Positions 1 through 5,108 of a stretch of 6,523 nt of DNA are shown here, in pieces. Source of the DNA: Ruminococcus sp. (lineage in GTDB: Bacteria > Bacillota > Clostridia > Oscillospirales > Ruminococcaceae); assembly GCA_019417865.1 (NCBI GenBank), contig DYCW01000218.1, positions 1 to 6,523 of the forward strand, in the 5' to 3' direction. The position numbers and the translations under genes were made by a program. The notes below the pieces were generated by a model. The model was not told where the DNA came from and ran no database searches. It worked only from the letters and a program-made list of their open reading frames with translations. Each line of letters starts with the position of its first letter. The stretch's first letter is position 1.

Positions 1-1413
1 CTTATTGATGGCAACGATCAGAGAAATGCCGGCTGCCTTTGCATGATTGATGGACTCTATCGTCTGCGGCATGATACCATCGTCTGCAGCAACGACCAGA
101 ATTGCAATATCTGTGATATTGGCACCTCTTGCACGCATGGCAGTGAACGCCTCATGTCCCGGTGTATCCAGGAATGTAATTTCCTTGCCGTTGCAAGTCA
201 CCTGATACGCACCAATATGCTGGGTAATACCGCCAGCTTCGCCTGCTGCAATATTGGCATGGCGAATATAGTCCAGAATGGAAGTCTTACCATGGTCAAC
301 GTGTCCCATGACAACCACAACCGGAGAACGCTCTTCTGTGTTATCGGACTCGTCTTCCTCTTCAATCAGCCGCTCTTCAATGGTCACAATGACTTCCTTT
401 TCGACCTTTGCACCCAGTTCCTCTGCCACCAACGTAGCGGTATCGAAATCAATTTCCTCATTGATGGATGCCATGACACCAAGTCCCATCAACTTTTTGA
501 TGACTTCCGTTGCGGTTACCTTCAGACGGCTTGCCAGTTCACTGACCACGATATTCTCCGGAATCCGCACCTTCAACTGCTGCTTTCTTGCTTTTTCCAG
601 TTCCAGCCGACGCAGACGATCCTGCTCGGTCTCCCGCTTATTGGAATATTTCTGCTTGTTCCGCTGGGCAGACTTCTGGTTAATCTTCTGCTTCTTAGTG
701 GAGTAGTTATCTTTGCTGTACTTGCCGGCGGGTGCAATCTGCTCATACCGCTGGTTGTACTTATCCAAGTCCACATAAGAACCACGGGTGTCCACCGTCC
801 GGCGTTTCTCCGTTGTGGTTGTGGTAGCGGATGAAATTTCCACCTCTACATGCAGCCGTTCCCCACGCTTTTGTGCCTTTGGCTGCTGTTTCTGCTTTTT
901 CTTGTGATCATGTTCCGGCGTACTGCGATTGCCTGCCGGCTTTGCAGACTGGTTATTCTGTGCAGACGACTGCGGTCTTTTTGACTGTGTGCTGCTATTT
1001 GTCTGCGGTTGTGCCGGCTTTTGCTGCTGGCTGTTCTTTGCAGACGGCTGCGGCTTTTTCGACTGTGCGGCAGCATTATGATTGGCAGACGGCTGCCGTT
1101 TCCGCTCCTGCGGCTTCTTCTTTCCCTGATTCTGCTGCTTATTGGCAGTTTTTTTCTCATTCCCTTTTTTCATAGATTGTTGTGCCACCTCTTCCCTCGT
1201 ACTGTTCTTTGTTGCGAAATAGGCTGCAAAGTCAGCCACCTGCCGCTGTTGTGTCACATACTCCAACGCCAAGTTGACCTCTTCCTCTGTCAGACCGCTG
1301 CTGCTCTTTTTCTCCTCCCCGTTTCCGGATGCGGCATAGAACGCAATCAGCTCTGCCGGAGCAAGCTGTAATGCCTTTGCAACGTCGCTCAATTTCTGCT
1401 TTTTTGTCATCAT
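1..1413 (-). CDS. infB: Translation initiation factor IF-2 (N-terminal 471 residues; 3' end outside the window)
   Basis: IF-2 is the GTPase that places initiator fMet-tRNA on the 30S subunit and promotes 50S joining. The frame is open for 471 codons from ATG at 1413, which has AGGAG seven to eight nucleotides upstream; a second ATG follows directly. Residues 1-50 resemble a small IF2_N-type helical domain. Residues about 80-280 are a Lys/Gln/Pro/Ser-rich linker. Residues about 283-335 form the second IF2_N domain (NIVVSELASRLKV). The G domain then shows G1 GHVDHGKT at 370-377, G2 GGITQH at about 394-399 and G3 DTPGH at 416-420. The window ends on the Asn-Lys of the G4 NKxD motif, so the rest of the G domain and domains II-IV are missing. 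G1 starts near residue 370, later than in Bacillus subtilis, because the linker is long. It is the last visible gene of the rimP operon. Identification is secure. Confidence 0.97.
   Translation of the reverse strand, partial: MMTKKQKLSDVAKALQLAPAELIAFYAASGNGEEKKSSSGLTEEEVNLALEYVTQQRQVADFAAYFATKNSTREEVAQQSMKKGNEKKTANKQQNQGKKKPQERKRQPSANHNAAAQSKKPQPSAKNSQQQKPAQPQTNSSTQSKRPQSSAQNNQSAKPAGNRSTPEHDHKKKQKQQPKAQKRGERLHVEVEISSATTTTTEKRRTVDTRGSYVDLDKYNQRYEQIAPAGKYSKDNYSTKKQKINQKSAQRNKQKYSNKRETEQDRLRRLELEKARKQQLKVRIPENIVVSELASRLKVTATEVIKKLMGLGVMASINEEIDFDTATLVAEELGAKVEKEVIVTIEERLIEEEDESDNTEERSPVVVVMGHVDHGKTSILDYIRHANIAAGEAGGITQHIGAYQVTCNGKEITFLDTPGHEAFTAMRARGANITDIAILVVAADDGIMPQTIESINHAKAAGISLIVAINK
961..1110 (-). 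repeat. Degenerate 78-bp (26-codon) repeat in the IF-2 linker
   Basis: Two in-frame copies begin 78 bp apart, at 961 and 1039 on the plus strand, and share most bases over about 37 bp. A shorter, weaker third match starts near 1085. In protein they read SKRPQSSAQN and SKKPQPSAKN, with RQPSANHN as the third, and continue as Gln/Lys/Pro-rich sequence. They probably arose by internal duplication in a disordered, fast-evolving linker. No function can be assigned. Confidence 0.6.
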
Positions 1414-1436
1414 CGGCAACTCTCCTTTCCGCTGCT

Positions 1437-1459
1437 GCCCTGCCGCCTTGCAGCAGGAC
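1437..1459 (-). other. Hairpin in the ylxQ-infB spacer
   Basis: In the transcript the ten bases read from 1459 to 1450 pair with those from 1446 to 1437 around an AAG triloop. The pairs are contiguous and include two G-U wobbles. The structure lies in the 96-nt gap between the ylxQ stop and the infB start. This is the only sizeable gap in an otherwise tightly packed operon. No U tract follows, so it is not an intrinsic terminator, and it ends before the infB Shine-Dalgarno. It may stabilise or mark a processing point in the infB mRNA, but that is speculation. Confidence 0.45.
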
Positions 1460-1509
1460 AAAATGGGTTCTGCACGGTTGTGCCCTGTCGGCGAAATCTA
1501 TCATCGCTG

Positions 1510-1827
1510 TCAAGCTTGTTCTGCCAGCAGCATTTCCTGTATCCGCCTGGCAAAGCCTTTTTCGCATATTGTTAAAATCCCTGACCGCTGTCCAAACAGC
1601 AGCCGTACCTCTGTCATCTCCCAGTCTGTCTGCACAACAGGAATCTGTTTCCGCTGTGCATAATACAGCACCTCTTTCCGGCTTTTGTCTGAGAGATCTG
1701 CTGTCAGCAGCACGCACGCTGCATAGCCACCTTCGATGGCATCCTTTGCCCGTGCAAAGCCTGCCTCCAGCTTTCCTGCCTTACGGCAGATCGTCAGTAA
1801 GTTCCTGCACTTTTCTTGTAAGGGCAT
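1510..1827 (-). CDS. ylxQ: YlxQ, L7Ae/L30e-family RNA-binding protein
   Basis: A 105-residue protein of the L7Ae/L30e/S12e superfamily, whose members bind kink-turn RNA and ribosomal components; the exact role of YlxQ is not settled. The core is recognisable from residue 1: NLLTICRKAGKL, then AKDAIEGGYAACVLLTADLSDKSRKE, a short turn before IPVV, and a closing segment containing GILTICEKGFARRI. I chose ATG at 1827 because AAGGAG lies seven nucleotides upstream and the fold begins there. A longer in-frame start at 1869 adds 14 residues, has no ribosome binding site and lies deeper inside ylxR. With this start the gene overlaps the 3' end of ylxR by 47 nt, which suggests translational coupling. 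The position between ylxR and infB is the standard one in Bacillota. Length is close to that of B. subtilis YlxQ (about 100 residues). Confidence 0.92.
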   Translation of the reverse strand: MPLQEKCRNLLTICRKAGKLEAGFARAKDAIEGGYAACVLLTADLSDKSRKEVLYYAQRKQIPVVQTDWEMTEVRLLFGQRSGILTICEKGFARRIQEMLLAEQA

Positions 1828-2074
1828 CTTCCATCTCCTTATAGGCTTCCGGCGGAAACATCTGTACAAAGGAACGTTCTACCTTACGGGTCTTTTTCGC
1901 CTTCTCCAGACAGGATGGATTCTTACATAAATATGCACCCCGTCCGGCTGTTTTTCCGGTTTCATCAATCAGAAACGAACCGTCCACTGTTCGGACAATC
2001 CGAATCATTTCCCGCTTTGGTCTCCGTTCTCCGCAGCCCATACAGACCCGCAGCACTTCCTTTTTTTTCTTCAT
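1781..2074 (-). CDS. rnpM: RnpM (YlxR, DUF448), RNase P modulator
   Basis: A 97-residue YlxR/DUF448 protein. In B. subtilis this family has been described as a nucleic-acid-binding modulator of RNase P, and it is also reported to affect transcription. The signature is complete: RVCMGCGERRPKREMIRIV at residues 9-27, GRGAYLC at 44-50, and a further Cys at 55. Cys11, Cys14, Cys50 and Cys55 could coordinate a metal, which is inference. The N-terminus is Lys-rich (MKKKKEV) and is encoded by a run of eight A on the coding strand. ATG at 2074 lies six nucleotides after the nusA stop, and its likely Shine-Dalgarno GGAGG sits inside the last nusA codons, eleven nucleotides upstream. Its 3' end overlaps ylxQ. 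Family assignment is firm; the cellular role here is taken from homologues. Confidence 0.94.
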   Translation of the reverse strand: MKKKKEVLRVCMGCGERRPKREMIRIVRTVDGSFLIDETGKTAGRGAYLCKNPSCLEKAKKTRKVERSFVQMFPPEAYKEMEDALTRKVQELTDDLP

Positions 2075-2080
2075 GCTGTT

Positions 2081-3427
2081 TTATGCCTCCGTCGTTTCCG
2101 ATGCAGCCGTTTCCTCTGATTCTGCCGGAGCCGTCTCCAGATCGTCCGCAGCCGGTGTAATGGCAGCCGCAATTGCCGCAGCTGTATCTTCCTCTTCCAG
2201 CAGCAGATCGTCCTCATCTTCGTCATCCTGCTGCTTCCAGTTGTCCTCCCATGCTGCTGCATCGCTTTCCTGCTGGGCATCCTGTGCAGCCTGTGCTTCT
2301 GCGGCAGCCGCAGCTGCTTCTTCCGCAGCTGCCTTTGCTGCCAGTTCTGCTGCTGCCTCTTCCAGCTTTTCTGCAATCAGAGCTTCATTCTCCGGTGTCG
2401 CTGCTTTAATGTCAATCTTATAGCCGGTCAGCTTGGCTGCCAGCTTCGCATTCTGTCCCCGGTTGCCGATGGCAAGAGACAGTTGATTGGCAGGTACCAA
2501 TACCCCGCAGAGCCGTTCTTCTGGATTGATAATGGTAACACGTTCCACGGTTGCCGGTGCCAGTGCCCTTGCAATAAATTCCTCTGGCTTTTCGCTGTAT
2601 GGAATGATGTCAATTTTTTCACCGCTCAAGGATTTGACAACCGCATCAATTCTTGCATGCTTGGGACCAATACATGCACTGACCGGATCCACGTTCGGGT
2701 CATTTGACCAAACCGCAATCTTGGTACGGGCACCCGCTTCTCTGGAAATTGCCTTGATTTCCACAACACCGTCATAGATTTCCGGCACTTCCAATTCAAA
2801 CATCCGCTTGACCAGTTCCTTGCGGACACGGGAAATCTTGATGATCGGCTTTTTCTGCTTGTTCGCAATATTGGTGACATAGACCATGATACTCTGTCCC
2901 TCTTTCAATTCCTCTCCCGGAATCTGCTCGTTGTGGAACAGATAAATTTCTGTCTTGTCATAGACTAGCGTAGCAGCACCACCCTTTTCCACCTGGGTAA
3001 CTGTGCAGGTGATGCAGTCATTCTCCTTGTCCTGGAACTTATCCAAAATCCGCTGGCGGTTGATGTCCCGCAGGTCACCCTTGATGGACTGTTTTGCAGA
3101 GAGGGCAGCTGCCCGACCGAATCGACTGATGTCCAGCCGCTTCTGGACATAATCGCCCACCTTTACATGCGGATCCATGGTACGAGCTTCTGCAATATTG
3201 ATCTCATTCTCGTCAATCGGTTCATCCTCAATCACCTCTTGCCGCAGGTACATTTCAAATTTCTTTGTCATCGGATCAATTTCCACTGTGATGTTGTCTT
3301 CGCTGTCGGGATACGCCTTTCTCGCTGCTTTGAGCATAGCAGACTTGATCTTTTCAATCAGGGTAGCGGTGTCCAAACCATTCTCGCTGCCCAGCGTATC
3401 CAGTGCTTCAAAAAAAGCATTGTCCAT
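2081..3427 (-). CDS. nusA: Transcription termination/antitermination factor NusA
   Basis: NusA binds RNA polymerase and nascent RNA, promotes pausing and hairpin-dependent termination, and supports rRNA antitermination. I start it at ATG 3427 (448 residues) because GGAGG lies eight nucleotides upstream. The in-frame ATG at 3442 would add five residues but contains that Shine-Dalgarno within its own codons and has none before it. Domains from this start: polymerase-binding N-terminal domain to about 125, S1 at about 130-200, KH1 at about 205-275, KH2 at about 280-341. KH2 carries an intact GNRG loop followed by GQNAKLAAKLTGYKIDI. The KH1 loop reads GPKH (residues 254-257) instead of GxxG. About 107 residues of Ala-rich, then Glu/Asp-rich, tail follow (342-448); B. 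subtilis NusA is only about 371 residues. The start follows the rimP stop by 17 nt and the stop precedes rnpM by six. Confidence 0.96.
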   Translation of the reverse strand: MDNAFFEALDTLGSENGLDTATLIEKIKSAMLKAARKAYPDSEDNITVEIDPMTKKFEMYLRQEVIEDEPIDENEINIAEARTMDPHVKVGDYVQKRLDISRFGRAAALSAKQSIKGDLRDINRQRILDKFQDKENDCITCTVTQVEKGGAATLVYDKTEIYLFHNEQIPGEELKEGQSIMVYVTNIANKQKKPIIKISRVRKELVKRMFELEVPEIYDGVVEIKAISREAGARTKIAVWSNDPNVDPVSACIGPKHARIDAVVKSLSGEKIDIIPYSEKPEEFIARALAPATVERVTIINPEERLCGVLVPANQLSLAIGNRGQNAKLAAKLTGYKIDIKAATPENEALIAEKLEEAAAELAAKAAAEEAAAAAAEAQAAQDAQQESDAAAWEDNWKQQDDEDEDDLLLEEEDTAAAIAAAITPAADDLETAPAESEETAASETTEA

Positions 3428-3444
3428 TTTATGTGCCTCCATTT

Positions 3445-3921
3445 TTAAAATTCAAATGCTTCGTATCGTTTTACAAATGTGAGTGCTGCAAGGGGCAGGC
3501 TGACCGTACCGGTTTCGGTTTGCAGCGTCAGCATGTCATCTTTGCAGGATTGCAGTGTGCCGATGAACTCCCGTTCCCCGTCAATGGGGCGGATGGTACG
3601 GGCACGCACCTCTGTTCCCACACCTTCGGCAAAGTGCCAGGTACGGTTGAACTCCCGTTCCAGACCAGCAGAGCCGACCTCCAGAATATAGTTCTGGGAG
3701 ATGGGATCCTGTTCGTCCAGCAGTTTGTTGACTGGTTCCGTCATTTTTTCGCAGTCCTCAATGGTAATGCCGTTTTCCTGGTCAATGAAGATGCGGAGAT
3801 ACCAATAAGCACCTTCTTTTTCAAACCGCACGTCCCAAATCCGGAAACCGAATCCGTCTGCAATTGGTTTCACCGCATCATAAATTCGCTGCTCGGTTGC
3901 ACCAAACGCTTTCAGTTTCAT
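3445..3921 (-). CDS. rimP: Ribosome maturation factor RimP
   Basis: RimP helps assemble the 30S subunit, assisting binding of proteins near S12 and S5. The 158-residue protein matches the family length. Its N-terminal alpha/beta domain includes GFRIWDVRFEKEGAYWYLRIFID (around 24-47), the segment ITIEDCEKMTEPVNKLLDEQDPI, and ILEVGSAGLEREF (79-91), corresponding to the family's LEVSSPGxxR motif. A C-terminal SH3-like domain runs from about 95 to the end. I use ATG at 3921, with AAAGGAG ten nucleotides upstream. An upstream in-frame TTG at 3948 would add nine residues, has no Shine-Dalgarno and would translate through the real one. This is the first gene of the operon, with its own promoter and a structured leader, and its stop is 17 nt before nusA. 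Confidence 0.95.
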   Translation of the reverse strand: MKLKAFGATEQRIYDAVKPIADGFGFRIWDVRFEKEGAYWYLRIFIDQENGITIEDCEKMTEPVNKLLDEQDPISQNYILEVGSAGLEREFNRTWHFAEGVGTEVRARTIRPIDGEREFIGTLQSCKDDMLTLQTETGTVSLPLAALTFVKRYEAFEF

Positions 3922-4018
3922 ATGATGATTGCTCCTTTCTGTTTGCAACGGAGGAGCTGCAAAAAGCCCCTAACATAAACGAAAGACCGGAAGGGGTTCC
4001 GGTCTTTGCTGCTGCGAT
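3922..4018 (-). promoter_or_regulatory. Structured 5' leader of the rimP-nusA-infB operon
   Basis: The predicted start of transcription is near 4018, giving a leader of about 97 nt. It holds, in transcript order: (1) a perfect 11-bp stem, AAAGACCGGAA with TTCCGGTCTTT, around a CCCC loop (4007-3982); (2) AGGGGC followed by five U (3971-3961); (3) AGCTCCT (3958-3952); (4) the Shine-Dalgarno AGGAGC (3936-3931). GCTCCT is perfectly complementary to AGGAGC, which would hide the ribosome binding site. It can instead pair with AGGGGC (six pairs, one G-U), freeing it. GGGG is also complementary to the CCCC loop. The elements are visible in the sequence; that they act as a switch is inference. It matches no riboswitch class that I recognise. 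Confidence 0.5.
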
Positions 4019-4024
4019 ATTCTT

Positions 4025-4053
4025 ATTATAGCACACTGCTTTCAAAAAATCAA
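4025..4053 (-). promoter_or_regulatory. Sigma-A-type promoter of the rimP operon
   Basis: On the minus strand a consensus -10 TATAAT (4030-4025) is preceded by TGC, giving an extended -10. A -35 TTGATT (4053-4048) is separated from it by 17 bp. The spacing and position, about 97 nt before the rimP start, fit an operon promoter. Transcription should begin near 4017-4018. The A+T-rich DNA between 4054 and 4160 shows nothing else that I can name. Confidence 0.8.
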
Positions 4054-4162
4054 GAGGGTTTTCCCCTGTTTTTTCATTTTTGTTGAGATTCTACATGAAA
4101 TTTAATATCATAAAATCAAAATGTATTTGAATCTATGACGTTTTATTTCTATATATTGTGGC

Positions 4163-4206
4163 AAAAAGCAAGGCTGTTACACCAATTTCATCTGGTGCAA
4201 CAGCCT
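4163..4206 (-). terminator. Intrinsic terminator after the GNAT gene
   Basis: Read on the minus strand, AGGCTGTTGCACCA (4206-4193) pairs with TGGTGTAACAGCCT (4184-4171) as a continuous 14-bp stem with one G-U wobble and an eight-nt loop. It is followed by TGC and five U (4167-4163). On the plus strand the wobble becomes an A-C mismatch and no U tract follows, so the element is polarised for minus-strand transcription. It ends the GNAT unit 16 nt after its stop codon and insulates the rimP promoter. Confidence 0.9.
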
Positions 4207-4221
4207 CACTGACTATCAGAT

Positions 4222-4878
4222 TTACCCGTTTATCACAGAATGACTATGGATATAGAATTCCTCTTGACTGGGCTGCCACTGTTTTTCCTTTGGCGGAAAC
4301 AGTGCATCAAATCTCTCAACAGCATCCCTATCACTGCAAAGTGTTCCGACAGAGCTTTCATGGAATGTCCATTTTTTCCCGGATAACACACCTGTCCTCA
4401 ATTCCTTTACCAACAGTGCAGTTGGATAAACATTTCCCGCAAGGCACACATTGTATTTCTTACAGCTTTTAAATCCACGAGCTACATAATTGTCTGGGTT
4501 TCCAAAAATCACAATCGTGTCATAACCCAAATCCAGTGCTTTCTCAAAAGAATGCTCCAGAAGTGCCTTGCCATAGCCCTTTCGCTGATATTCGGGTAGG
4601 ATACAAACCGGTCCAAAAGAGAGAATTGGTTTCTCCTTTCCGATTTCATCTGTCAGCTTACACTTGGTGTACATGACATTGCCGATTATCTTTCCATCCA
4701 CTTCAAGAACAAGATCCAGTTCAGGGATAAAATCCGCATGGCTTCTCATAACATGCACATAGTAATGCTCATCGCATCCAGGAACGCTCAAATTCCAAAA
4801 CGCTTCTCGTGTGATCGTTTCTACCGTTCTGTAATCGCAAGGATTTTCTAAACGAATGATATAGTCATTTTTCTTCAT
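4222..4878 (-). CDS. GNAT-family N-acetyltransferase (YhbS-like)
   Basis: A 218-residue protein of the GNAT superfamily, which transfers acetyl from acetyl-CoA to an amine; the substrate cannot be read from the sequence. The acetyl-CoA pyrophosphate-binding motif A is clear: VCILPEYQRKGYGKALLEHSFEKA, with Q98-R-K-G-Y-G103 as the Q/RxxGxG loop. A later GNPDNYVARGFKSC (126-139) fits the family's C-terminal Gly-Phe segment. An N-terminal stretch VPGCDEHYYVHVMR (32-45) and a C-terminal extension of about 65 residues probably shape the substrate site. No signal peptide or membrane segment is visible. ATG at 4878 has AGGAGG seven nucleotides upstream. The gene stands alone between its own promoter and terminator. 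Relatives modify small molecules, drugs or proteins; the attenuator-like leader raises a stress or antibiotic role, but that is inference. Confidence 0.9.
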   Translation of the reverse strand: MKKNDYIIRLENPCDYRTVETITREAFWNLSVPGCDEHYYVHVMRSHADFIPELDLVLEVDGKIIGNVMYTKCKLTDEIGKEKPILSFGPVCILPEYQRKGYGKALLEHSFEKALDLGYDTIVIFGNPDNYVARGFKSCKKYNVCLAGNVYPTALLVKELRTGVLSGKKWTFHESSVGTLCSDRDAVERFDALFPPKEKQWQPSQEEFYIHSHSVING

Positions 4879-4937
4879 TGTTTTTCCTCCTGAAAATTGT
4901 TGACTGCAATATTGGGAGGTTTGTCATGAGATTGAAT

Positions 4938-4961
4938 TTATGCAAACCTCCCGGTTAACAT
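4938..4961 (-). CDS. Possible leader peptide 2 (MLTGRFA)
   Basis: A seven-residue ORF starting at ATG 4961 with AAGGAG five nucleotides upstream. Codons 3 to 7 run through the 5' arm of the 10-bp stem, and the stop lies just after it. A ribosome on this ORF would therefore melt that stem. Its own Shine-Dalgarno overlaps repeat A, so folding and translation compete. Conservation of the peptide would be needed to believe it; I treat it as a candidate only. Confidence 0.3.
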   Translation of the reverse strand: MLTGRFA

Positions 4962-4990
4962 ACAATCTCCTTTTTGTTGTATTTTTTCAA
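4955..4990 (-). CDS. Possible leader peptide 1 (MKKYNKKEIVC)
   Basis: An eleven-residue ORF starting at TTG 4990 with AAGGAG at the ideal distance of eight nucleotides (5004-4999). It is Lys-rich and ends in Cys. Its last two codons overlap the ATG of the second short ORF in another frame, so a ribosome finishing here sits on the start of peptide 2. A-rich DNA makes Lys codons easy to get by chance, so confidence is low. Confidence 0.3.
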   Translation of the reverse strand: MKKYNKKEIVC

Positions 4991-5050
4991 AAAATATACT
5001 CCTTAAAAACATAATTGATAAGCGTACTTATTGGTATGCTCTCTTTTTTT

Positions 5051-5079
5051 ATCATACTGTATTTTTCCGGATTTGTCAA
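5051..5079 (-). promoter_or_regulatory. Sigma-A-type promoter of the GNAT gene
   Basis: A perfect -35 TTGACA (5079-5074) and a -10 TATGAT (5056-5051), 17 bp apart on the minus strand, lie 30 bp beyond the lysC stop codon. Transcription should begin near 5044. This gives the GNAT gene its own strong promoter independent of lysC. I see no convincing terminator between lysC and this promoter, so read-through from lysC is also possible. Confidence 0.85.
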
Positions 5080-5108
5080 GTGGCAAACCAGATTTTTTAT
5101 ATGACTGC

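Larger units (their letters stand above)
4879..5044 (-). promoter_or_regulatory. Long attenuator-like leader of the GNAT gene
   Basis: The transcript from the promoter at 5051-5079 should carry about 165 nt before the GNAT start, which is long for a single enzyme gene. It contains an ATAAG-CGTA-CTTAT inverted repeat (5018-5031), two short ORFs with good ribosome binding sites (4955-4990 and 4938-4961), and two interleaved inverted repeats. GAGATTG (4969-4963) matches CAATCTC (4934-4928). GGGAGGTTTG (4952-4943) matches CAAACCTCCC (4923-4914). The order A-B-A'-B' allows either a pseudoknot or mutually exclusive stems. CCTCC in B' is also complementary to the GNAT Shine-Dalgarno GGAGG. There is no U tract after the 10-bp stem, so control of translation is more likely than of termination. 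The repeats are certain; the mechanism is inferred. Confidence 0.55.

Noticed and set aside
43..834. Plus-strand open frame of 263 codons opposite infB
   Set aside because: It is exactly antisense to well-conserved IF-2 coding sequence, has no ribosome binding site of note and resembles no family.
1828..1869. Longer YlxQ start at ATG 1869
   Set aside because: No ribosome binding site; the added residues lie outside the L7Ae-type fold and deepen the overlap with rnpM.
2059..2068. Run of eight A in rnpM as a programmed slippage site
   Set aside because: It simply encodes consecutive Lys codons, and a shift there would yield no longer or recognisable product.
2073..2423. Plus-strand Ser/Ala-rich open frames opposite the nusA tail
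   Set aside because: They result from reading the Ala/Glu-rich nusA tail on the other strand.
3428..3442. Five-residue longer NusA start (ATG 3442)
   Set aside because: No Shine-Dalgarno precedes it, and the GGAGG that serves ATG 3427 lies within these codons.
3922..3948. Longer RimP start at TTG 3948
   Set aside because: No ribosome binding site, and it would run through the AAAGGAG used by ATG 3921.
3982..4007. The rimP leader hairpin as a simple intrinsic terminator
   Set aside because: The stem is followed by CGTTTATGTTA rather than a U tract; the nearest five-U run comes 15 nt later, after AGGGGC.
5066..5098. Possible plus-strand terminator (imperfect stem followed by six T)
   Set aside because: The stem needs a bulge and a mismatch, there is no plus-strand gene to terminate, and the bases are better explained as the GNAT promoter -35 region.
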